64,000 bases of DNA from Gymnothorax reevesii (taxonomy: Eukaryota > Chordata > Actinopteri > Anguilliformes > Muraenidae). The translations under genes were made by a program, and so were the position numbers. Of the stretch, positions 35,101-47,100 are shown piece by piece. Numbering within the stretch: the first letter of the stretch is position 1; each line of letters begins with the position of its first letter. Below the pieces are notes generated by a model. That model did not search any database, had not been told where the DNA came from, and was given only the letters and a program-made list of their open reading frames with translations. The DNA is taken from positions 47,590,501-47,654,500 of the forward strand of contig CM056573.1 of the NCBI GenBank assembly GCA_029721435.1, given 5' to 3'.

Positions 35101-38100
35101 ACCATCATCAAGTCTGCATTCAGTTAAAATGCCCAATCATAGGGGATTCAAGATGGCAGCGTAGCGAAAGGTCCATATTGCTGAGCCCCGCATCACAAAA
35201 TGGATAATTTCATTTATTTCTACAAACTAAGTCGTATCTATCAAGTGTTCTGCATTGGATAGTGTAATATGAACATCAGCGAGTATTTAATAAGACGCCG
35301 AAAACCACCATGAAAGCAAATAAGGGTGAGTGCACCGTGAGTCCAGCTGATCCCGGCCCCTAAAGCGAAAGAAAGCCGCTGCCAGCAAGACCAGTGAAGC
35401 TGAGCCTTCACTTTGCCAGGAGATACAAGAGATTACTGACAATATCTCAAAAGCCATGGTCGAAAAGTTGAGTCCCATAACCTAGACGCTCCAGCCTCAT
35501 GCATCGGAGCTGCAAAGTTTGGGTAAGAGAGCTGATGAGGTGGACGGAAGTATTCACGGGGTGGAGGAGGCTCACTGCCAGACTAACCTGCAAATTCAAG
35601 CACTCGAGAAGGAAATGCGAAGCATGGCAGAACACACTGACGACATGGAGAACAGAAGCTGAAGGAAAAAATATACGGGTCATCGGGCTGTCAGAGGTTG
35701 AAAGATGGCTGCCCGAATTTCAACATATGGAGACCAAGGCTGGACGAATTAAAATCGAAAGAGCACACCGCACCTTAGCCCCGAAACCCAGCCAAAATCA
35801 ATGCCTACGGCCCGTCCTCATCAGATTTTACAATTACAGGGACAAGTAGCGATTGTTGGAGGCTTCTAAACTCAGTGGGACTGATCCACAAGCTCTGGTC
35901 TACAAGGGATTCAAAGTTATGTTTTCCCAGGATTTCTCGGCCGCAGTCACACGCAAACGCAAGTGTTTCGACGAGGTGAAGAAGCGGCCAAGGGATATCA
36001 GTGCCCCGAACTCCCTGCTTTACCCCACTAGGTTCAGGATTACTTATCACTGGACTTCCAAGGTATTCGACTCCCCTGAAAGAGATATGGCCTTCTTGGA
36101 TAGTTTGCGAGAAGGACATTGCGCACCACAACCAACTTTAGATCTGACTTGGTGGCTACTTGCTTTTGCTTCTGTTCGTGTAAAAACTCTGCCAACGAAC
36201 CGCAGGACTTAATGTGCATGAGTAATTAAAGCGCAATATTTCTCTTTTTCTTACTGTATTACTTAAGTGGTGCAACATCAGCTTGTAAAAGGAAGGAAAC
36301 ACAATGTTTTCTATGTGCAATGAGAAGAGTACCTCTCCATTCTTTTGATATTTGCTTTTATGTTGTTTATGTATGAGAGAGGCGACGGTTAGTGCATTTA
36401 GCGGTTTGGTAGTCCCGTGGTTGTTCAATGGGGAAGTCCATTTTGGAAAGCGCTGTTGTTGCATCTACTTTTTGTTTTATAGTTTGTTTGTTTTATATCG
36501 CTCAGCTACAATTTTTTTCTGGGCATATTATTAATAAGGCAGCATTTTCTGAGAGGTATTAGAATCATAATAGGGCACATTGGTTGGTTTGTTTTCTATC
36601 GTTCAACTACAATCTTTCCAGGCACACTATCAATAGGGCAGCATCTTTTGAGAGATATCAGAATTATAATGGGGCACAACAGTTGGTAAGAATTTCAGAC
36701 TGTGTACATGGAACATTGAGGGAAGTCATTAACCAATTAAGAGGAAAAAGGTACTGTTGACATTAAAAAAGGAAAATGTTGATATCGCACTCTTACAGAA
36801 AACATGTCAGTACATAGTCTATGGGCCTATGTTTTACCGATATTCTGATGAGTGTGTTTGCACATCAATGATCAGAATATCATGTAGAACATACTGACGT
36901 CCATTAAATGGACAAAAACAGTAACTTATGCCTCATTTCTATTACGTGGTACCGGCTCTACCCGCTTTTTTTTTTTAAATTGTTTAAGCTGCATAAAAGG
37001 GAGTAGGGAGAAGTCATTAAACGCCACGTTTTATTTTGCGCATTACATGTAGGCCTATACTCAGAGGCAATGAAAACGCAACACCAGATTGGATTCAAAT
37101 AATTTTTGTGACTCAAATTTATTATTCTTATTTTAACAATTCAAATATGTTAGGTGGGTTGACTTTGATGAATTAAATGTGTTAATGGGCCAATTTGGAC
37201 AACAATAAACAGATGCATTAAACATAACGAGCACAAGTTGAAACTGAAAAATCACAACAAGACTGAACGGGACACACATTTAAAAATGAACTCAAAAGAA
37301 CAGTCAGTATCGGGTGTGACCCCCACGAACATCCACACAGTCAGTGCATTGTCTCCTCATGGATCTGACTAAGCATCTTAGGTTGTCTTGGGGAAGTTGT
37401 TGGCACTCTGCCTGTAGTGCATTCTGGAGTTGCTGCCTGGTTTGAAGTCTGGGTACTCTTGATGAAAGAGCTCGTCCCAGTTGGACGTACTACACCCAAA
37501 ATGTACTGATGCTGGATGCACGTTTGTGTGAATGGTAAAGAATCAACCGCATCTAAAAAGGGGCATACAGATATTTAAAATAGTTTTATCCTGCATCGCT
37601 ATAATGACCAGTTTCACTGAGGCAGTACTCCAATGGAAAACAAGTACCCGGCACCATGGCAAGTGGAGTAGAGTAGATACCACGTGGTGGAAATGAGGCA
37701 TTAAAGGTTGTATCAGCGATTCTGGACCAAAACATGATTTGTCACGTAAAGGAAATTTTTCCTCATGAACTGTTAGCAGCTCCTCTCATGAGTGGGCGGT
37801 GAAAAACTCCAGTCTCTGTAGGCCACCAACAGCCAGGTAGACACTGAGAAAGATACACAAACTCGTGGGGACCTACCCGCATCCCCAAACATCGACAAAA
37901 GTGTTCCAACGAATCGGAGGGCAGGGGTGGGTCTTCTGCGCCAGTTCCTGCTCATGCATGACAAGTGGGTGGGACTGAGCAATGAAAAGTGGCACTACCG
38001 ATGCGGCAGAATGAAACATGGTGGAAGCTAAACCAAAAAAGAGATGCTTGAATGAGTGCATGTTGAGGAAAAAGGAACGCATTCGCAGCTATGCGAAGTC

Positions 38101-41100
38101 CCGAATAAACATAGGGAAAGCATACCAACGCTGGAAAGAAGTTGAATGGTTTTAATTCTGACGCCCAGGTCACCTTGTTTCTACTTGAGGTGAGTAGAGC
38201 TGGTGCTAACTCGGTTCGATGAGAATTGTAAATTTTCATCCCCAGAAAAATTGAGGGAAGCTTGTGTATTTTTTCAACTGTCAACAATAGTGACGTCAAA
38301 TCGCTGATACAGCCTTCAAGGCCAAATTCAGCAAGGTCGCGGGCAAGGAGAAAATTTTTCGGGCAACCAGGAATTCACTTGTGCTTGCTACGGTTCATTT
38401 TAGAATTTTGTGAGCCCTGCACCCCCTTAATTTTCTTACAGATGTAATTTCAAAGATAGCTGATTTTTTAACAGAAAATATTATCATAGGAGATAATTTT
38501 AACTTCCTGTTGATTGAAAGATTCCCCAGTGGCCCCCGTCTACTTCTCCACAGTGAAAGTATGTTTCTAGTCTTTGCAAGGAATTGGATTATGTAGATGT
38601 GTAGAGAATGCTTCACCCTGCAGATTAAGAATACACACTTTTTCCTAAACCATTTAAGTGCTATTCGAGAACTGACCATTTTTTTTTTGTCTCTATGCCG
38701 ATGTTGAAATCAGTGGAGTCTCCTAAAATTGGATATATTGTTATATCTGATCATGCAGCTGTGTATTTGGATATTGAACCTAAACATATTGGGGGGAAGT
38801 TTCAACACTGGAGATTGTAGCCCCTCTTTGCTCTGGGAAACCTGTAAAGCCTACGCCAGAGGGCTAATAATTTCATATTTAGCCAGTAAAAGACGTAAAA
38901 CTGCAGAACAGCGGAAATTACTAGAAACCAGATCTATTACAGCAGAAAACAAATGTATAATAAAACCTCCAAATTGAAAGAAATAACAGCTATCTACTCT
39001 GGATTAAACTCACTATTAACAATTTGCTGCATGTAAATTAAGATTTGCAAAGCAAAAGGTGTTTGAACATGGAACAACCCAGGTACATATCTACCATATT
39101 TAACAAAAAACTAACAGCATCTCACGCCATTGCCTCAGTTAAGGATGGAGCGGGAACTTGGACTACTGACCCAAAAGTGATTAACATTATCTTCCGTGTT
39201 TTTTTACAGTGACTTGTACCATTCTGAGAGAAACAAAGATGCACAAACAATTATGAAACTTTTTTCTCTAAATTTGATCTTCCTTGTCTAGGCAATGATG
39301 AGAGATCCCATCTTAATGCTCCAATTTAAAAAAAAATGACATAGTAGAAGCCATCAAGTCATTTCAAAGTGGAAAGGTGCCAATCCCTAATGAATTTTAG
39401 AATGGATTTAAAGATACATTCAAAGATTTCCTCTCAGGCATGTTTTATCATTCATTTAACCATGGCCTCTTACCTCCATCTTTGAGAGAGGCCAACATTT
39501 CATTAATTCTGAAAAAAAGGAAAGTCTGCAGAAAACTGCACCTCCTACAGACCCATCGCACTACTCAATGTGGATCTTAAAATTTTATCTAAAGTCTTGG
39601 TATCCCGCTTAGAAAATTTACTGCCACGTATAATGAAAGAAGATCAATCAGGCTTCATAAAAGGCCGTAATTCTGGCAATAACATCAAAGAACTACTAAA
39701 TATAATACAAATGTGTCAACATGAGGCAAAAGAAGGTCTTGTGGACTTCGTAGATGCAGAGAAGGCCTTTAACCTTGTTGAATTGCCTTGTTGACTTTTT
39801 ACCTTGGGGTAATTTGGTCTAGGGAATAATTTTATTTAACTTTCAGGTTACGAGCGGGAGCATACAGGGATGTCCGCTGTTGCCACTGCTGTTCCCGTTA
39901 GCGATCGGGCCATTGGCTGAGGCAATAAGATCATTGGAAGCAATTGAATTGCATCAAGACATTTCAAATTATCTAGTTTCATTTAAACAATTTAAATGAT
40001 CATGAAACACATGCATTGCTTCCAACCTCTGAGTAAAGAAAAGCGTGAGAAGACCAAAGTCAAAATCGCATATGAAACACATAAACCTCCATGCACAAGG
40101 ACTTCAATTCCACGCCTTACATACGTTGATTGAATAATTACTGACTGCAGTAGGGGAACATTAATATGCCACTTAAAGTCATTCTGAATGCGTGAGAGTT
40201 GAGAGGTATGTGTTATGAATGAAAACTGACCACACCTGATAACTGAAATAAATCTGTATTTATTGAAACGAAGATGGTTGCAGATGGGCCTGAAAAAGAA
40301 ACTCTTGGGAGGAGAGTCTGGTGAACGAGTGCCTGGTGATTTTCAGCAGTCATTGCATGCAGTGGATATGCAGTCAAATATTAATCATAACAACTTTCTT
40401 TTACATTATGCTATACTTTATTTTTGATGCTCCAAAACATGAGAAGACCATGTGAAAAAAAGGTCCTTTATTTCTAAATGGATCATCCAAAATGGACGAA
40501 TACACCCAGAAGTTATAGCTGAAAGTCTGCACTTCAACCTATCAAATTCTTATTGTATCTTGAACTGCAAAATAGCACTCAGGTGCACTTCCACTGTCCT
40601 ATGAATTATGGTGCTCTGAGTAGATTCCCCCATCCCCTTTGTTGTAATTCACCCTGTGCAACCAGCAAAACAGAATGCTTTTGTAAAAGGTACATGAAGC
40701 ATTTATTTAAAAATTTCAGCATTCTCAAACATCTTAATTACATCAAATGTCTTCGGAAGATTGAAAACCTATTTTTCTAAATGTGGTTTTCAGGGTTCAT
40801 GCACTTAACCAATGCGGGTGAACCGCAAGCCAGACTACCACAGTTGCCTCTGTGGAGAGGCAATCAACTGCATTATCTTCGGGAGAATTAGGAGTTGCAA
40901 GAGATCATCACAGGAGCATCATGTGGCCAAACGTCTGAGCCAGCCGAACAATTCGGCTCACAGACATTTCCTGTCATTCACTGTAATTTGAAACAAACAC
41001 TCCGGCACTCATTGAAAAGCAAACTATTTATTGCCCACAATAAATAGTTGTTTTCCTTTTCAGTGAGTGCCAGACCTTTGATATCTTAGTATCCTTTTCC

Positions 41101-44100
41101 TACCATGCATCAGAATATTGTTCATATAGTTCTTGAGTCATGCGCACTCCTGATCCTATATTAATATTCACCATAATTTACCTACAACCCAACAAAAGTA
41201 CTCAGATGTCTGAAGTCAACCATATCAGTCAAATGCACCTATTGGCACAGATCAGGAGTCTCACAACCTGCAGAGACAATTATGGCAGACCTGCTGAGAA
41301 AGCACCGCATTTACATAAGTTTAGTAAGTTTAGCATCAGGTTTAGGTCTCCTGAACAACATTCACAGAAATAGAGTCATTGTACAAATTCATCGGCTATT
41401 GGCAATTTGGCTCAATAACAGATAGTTAACCAAGTGAGAGAGACTGGTTCCCATTTAGCCACACGTTTTAATCGGTGCTCGATTTTTGTACTCAAACTGA
41501 AAACTAAAAATAATTTTTATCAATCTGTGAAAAAAATACCACAACCTGTAGACAGCCTGTTTGATTGCGTAAAGGTGTGAGAAATAACTACTTGCAGCAG
41601 ATAAGGGCTGGCTATGATCAAACCAGTACCTTAGGCTGGCTGTTGATTGTAAGGGGCAGATATGATAATAGTGTGAACTTAACAGAGTTTTCACAATATT
41701 TAGCATGGCTGAGGGTAAATTAAAGTGACAAAGTCTAAATGACAGTTGTGATCCAGATGTGCAGAAGGCCAGTGTTCTGCAGGCTCAGGATTATACGTCC
41801 TCCTCAAAATCAGAATGGCCTGCGATCATTTTGGCTGTTCATCATAGCGATTAAGCTTTCCTATCCTATTCTGGAAATCCATATCAAACTTTTTAATGTG
41901 CATTTAACAAGTGACATAGGGTGCAATAAAGTATGGTGTTACTGCAGAGTGTTAGTGTTATCCTGGTGTAAGGTGTTAAGATCTGCATCCAAGACAGTGC
42001 CGTACACCAACATCAGACTGTAACACAAACAAACGGTGACACTAAAACCAACAGCAACCCATAACTTGAAAGCAAAAGTAGTAAGTTCATGTTAAGGGTG
42101 AGGTCAAGCATGGTGTTAAAGTAGAGTGTTAACATTAGTTTTACACGAACACCTGTCTTACACCATGATTTAACCTAACCATTAGTGTTAGGTGATAACA
42201 TGGTGTGAAAATGAGGGTTAGCGTTAGAATTTGTGTTAGTGTCCGTGTTAATATACGTGGTGATACGCTCGGAACCAAAGGAGTCGATCTGAATTTAGTC
42301 GACGATTTGATCCTTTTAGTTTATGAAAACAAGGCACTAAGAAACTTCTACATTTATAGTTCGGTGCGAGGTCAATTTGGGGGTTAATGATAACTTCAAA
42401 ATATCAAACAATAAACTTAAGGCTAACAGAAGAGGAAAAACTGCTCAAAAATGCAGTTTGGTGCACTACGAGCAATACGGCTGCACAGTGCCATTACCAG
42501 TATCAAGTTATTTTTGCGGTAAAGTTAAAGGGCATGTTACCCTACGACATTACCAACGTTTTAGAGAGCTGGAACGTACCAGTGGGAACAAATACATATT
42601 TCTTTCTGCTAAAATCTATCTTGCAGATGCATTAGCCATTCAATAAAGGCTTTTTACTTTTTTCCACTACCAGAATGCCTTAGACTCTTTTTCGTATTTT
42701 TGTTACACATTTCTTTCTGCTGAAATCAATCCCCGATTAAAGATCATCAATACTATTGACAGCTTGGAACGGGTACAGCCGACGACTTCCCGAGCTGTAC
42801 CAAGTAACCTATCACGTCAGCGATGGAGCACAAGGACACGCGCCAGCGCATCGAGTATGGCAAACGATGGACTTAAGAGCGAGAGTTTGTATTCCGATTT
42901 GGAAGACTTGAATGACATCTGATCGGATTATAGTCATGGAAGCAAAGACTTTGGTCTTAGTGAGGCGGGAAGAATACATTGAGCAACAGCCCTATAAATA
43001 TGAACCTTCAAGAAGCTAGAGGTAGTGGTGGCGAAATGGGATTCACACAAATCAATAAATTGATAATTTTGATGTGTATAAATTATGTAATCAGAAATAT
43101 AAAAGACATCCAATCTTGATAACCAAGTCCATGCTCCTGTCAAAATATCAAGTTATTGCCTTAACCAAAACGTTTCAATCGCGGTATTCACTCACCATTT
43201 ATTGCAATTGGCTGCATCTCCAAATCATGCCCCGGATAAGTGCTACAGGATCATATTAATCCAAACACCTCGGTTTCGAAAATTCATTAAGCAATTGGAC
43301 GTCAAGAAACACCATCTGAATTTTTTATTTAATCGTCAGTTATTTTGAAATAATTTTCTGAAGGTAAAGGAGCTAGAAATGACGTTACAAACCATTTCTG
43401 GAGAGAAAAAGGAAAATTCTTAAAATTGACAATGCTAGGACAAGGATGTGGCACTTTATCAACGGGATATTTATCACCAACATCACTTTGGAAGACCATT
43501 TAATCGATCTATGAGGTTAAATCAGATTGTGAAATAGGGTTTACATGCCCTTTAAGTCTTGGTTTCTTTTCTCTTGAGTCCGATCAAATGGAACCGTTTA
43601 ATTCTGAAGCCTATATCCCACTGGGGTTGCGACTATTTGGCGACATTTGCGACTGTCATTCAGCAGAATGTCTGCAGAATTTTTATGTGTTTGTGAAGGT
43701 TGTCATGTTGTCGCGGCGATTTTGAACGTGTTCAAAAATTTGTTGGCGACAACCGTGGTCGCCAAAGTTTTGAAATGTATGCCAAATTGTCGGCAGAATG
43801 TCTGCAGAATGTCATCACACATTCATAAGACATTTTGAAGACTTTTTGCATAATTCCCGTCCATTCTGTGCATGCGCAGTCAGTAATGACATCTTGACAA
43901 CATCAGACACGAAAGTACATGCCAAGACAAATCTGTTCAGTGGGACTGCAACTCTGTTCGCGTACTTTGCTTGAAATAGTCGCCAATTTCAAGTCCCCAA
44001 ACAGTCTCGAACTATCACAACCCAGTGGTATACAGGCTTAAACATTCATTCCTTAGCATTCTATTGGCTCCCTGCAGACAAACATGTCGTTTATCTGGAC

Positions 44101-47100
44101 CCTAGCATAATGCCCATCATCACAAGGACTGTAGCTTTGGATTTAAGTAATATATTTGAAATATAACCAGTACATCAAACTTTTCATGTATAAATACTTC
44201 AGCTGGCAAAAACAACTATTCACCAGATTCTACAACACCAGCCTCTTTCAGCAGATAAATCTCTTTTGGAGGTAAAAGTAGCAGCAGTCAAAGGGTAAAG
44301 AGGGCAGATTTCTACTGCCAGATATTTTCTCATTTTACTCTTGTTATTTTACTACATAAGTACAACCTGAGTAGCAGTGGTATGTTTATAACTGCAGTTA
44401 ATAAGCTGCATAAATGCCTTCTTGACCCCGGAATGGATTTACAGAACAAAAGCACTAGTGAAACTGGGTTTCTTTGCAGAGTTTTCACTTGGATGTGAAA
44501 ATTCATCCAAGTTTTTTCACAAAACCTGCCCCAGCTAATTAGATTTTGACACATCATTTTGAAAATGGCGACATTACTTTGATCATTCAGTCATTCACTT
44601 CTGAGAATACCCAAGATCAGACCACAGCTGGATTCCTGGGATATTTTGGAATTGGCTCATAATCTGATAAAGTATGTCAGTCACTTTAAACAGTGCAGAT
44701 TTTTTTTTTTAATTCATTCAAAAGGTCACCATAGGTTAAGTTCCAACTGCTGACCAAATGCAAAACTTAGAATCTGAATGCAAGAGAGCAATTCTGCATA
44801 ATATTTTGCGACAAAAGACAGCTTTCTCAGGCAGAAGGAGGATGTGGTCACAGATATGCGGCTTCCTTTGTCTCAAGATGTTCAATCACACCAGTTAACT
44901 GAGCACCACTGATAAAGACCGGTCTTGCAACCACTTGACGCTACACTCAAGAAAAAGTGTTTCAGCAGTATTCCAGAGTAACTTTTGCAAAATGAACCTT
45001 CCTAGTACAATTCAATACTTGCGAGAAATGTAACTTGATCAGCCAAATGGGTGGAATGCTCAATTTTACCAAATAAATTGATGGACAAAAGGAAAACTGA
45101 AAGCGTTTCATAATGTATCAAGTTTTTTTCCTCTTAAACATATCTTCGGCCACACTGCTCAAGTTCACTCTAACAAGATCATGATTTTACATTTTCATTC
45201 TATTCTCTGCAGGATTTCACACACCCCAACAGTATCCTGTTATTTCACAGATTCCCTCTTCCCGCATGTTGTATTGCGTGCAAGGACAGCCATTCCCCAC
45301 CTAACAGCCAAAACAACCTCCCAGCTGAGTTCAACACACTAACTTCCTATGGTAAACAGTGATGCACTATTAGCTGAAAAGGTCAGAACAAAAACATTTT
45401 GATTCAGAGGCTAAAGACAGAGGCCCACCAAAAATGAGATGAAATTATACTCCACTTTCAGTCACAAACACTGCAGTATTCTATTCCAAACAACCTTATT
45501 AAAACGCTCATGTCAAAAATCCTACAGCACTTCTGTATGAACTTTATTTATATTTCCAGCAGAGCACAAGGGCAAAAAACTTTTGATCTAGGCCTAATGT
45601 GCTTTGCTGAAATCTTTTCTCCAAATCACAAAATTAAACAATTGTACCTCTTACGTCACCCCTGAAAAGTGCATGGACCCTTTGAAGGCATCAATCTGTG
45701 AGCCCCCGACAAATTCTCGCTTTAAAAAAAAAAAACTCTTACTTAACTAACCTTTATGAAAGTGCTGAGAACAAACAAGCACATACAGAGATATTGTGCC
45801 AAACGTGATATCCCTGCGTCTCACTGCAGCAACCCATGCAGCATGACATCTCTTTGTTATCCTCTCTACCTGCTGCCCATAGCCTTTTTTCCCGGGGCGG
45901 GAAACCTGAAAAAGCTAACACCACGGTCAACTTTTCAACTGTTTGAATTACTGTTGCAGCCTTTCATGCAACACCAATGTCCCATTTCTCATCCAAAAGG
46001 CAGTCCCCAACTCTGGGGTTCATTTTGCGAAATCACAGACGCCAACTTACACTTAACAATTTACAGTTGGACCCACTGACTGTGCATGGACAGTCTTTTG
46101 GGAAACGCATCCCTGGTCCGCGCCATTTTGTTAATACCCACCAATATGTAGCCATGACCCAAAATGCAAAGCAGCTTTTGCGAGAGTTACATCACTTGTC
46201 AGAGACCGGTTGGGTTAAATGTACAAACGTTTCTTCAGTATTGGGGCTACATTTTGGTGAAAGTTGTAAATCTGTAGCACATATGGTTAATTTGTCGTGA
46301 ATTTTCTAAATTTTGAAATTTAGAAGCTTGCTGTAGCGCCACCATCAGGACTATTGGCCTGTTTTTGCAGATGAGGCAGTTTGGTGATTTTTCGCTAATG
46401 GGAAGTAGGATTTCCTCGGCAGAATAAGAAGAAAGAAGAACATGCAGGATAAAAAAGGGTCCTGGCAGCTTAAGCTTTTCTCTGACTGAATTCTAATTTT
46501 TCGTCAATAAGCCATGTATAGGGATGAGCAAAGTTCGGTGCCACAGCTCCGCAAGAAATTATCTGATCGTCACCAAAATCAATATGAATCTTCTTAATAT
46601 TAATATCGACCAAAACAAAAACATGAAATGGATACAGCAAAAATTGTGCCTGAAGAGTGAAAACAAACAATATATATATAGTAAGCCAAGTATAGGGATG
46701 CACCAAGTTCAGCACCACAATTCTGTGAAAAATTTTCTGATTATCACAAAAAGCAATAGGGGTCCTCTTAAGACCAGCACTGACCCAAAAAACAAAAATG
46801 AGAAGAATCAAAACAAATTGTAGTCTGTAAAGAGAGAAAAAAAAATTGGTGAGATGGGCAGATGGACCAATGGCCGTACAGGCGCAGAAAGTCCTGCTCC
46901 ATCAGTTGAGTTCTTACCATGAAAAAAACTCTTTAGTCGCAGGTAGCTCACACTCAGCCGAAGCACGGAAAGTTTGTCCAGTTTGGAGATCACATCCTGG
47001 GGGAAAGGAAGTAGGTTGGCCAGGTGTTCCAGCTCCTGATTCAGTCGATCCCTGTGTCTCTTTGAGGGGTTGGATTTAGCGCCCTCAGCTTGGTTCCTCA

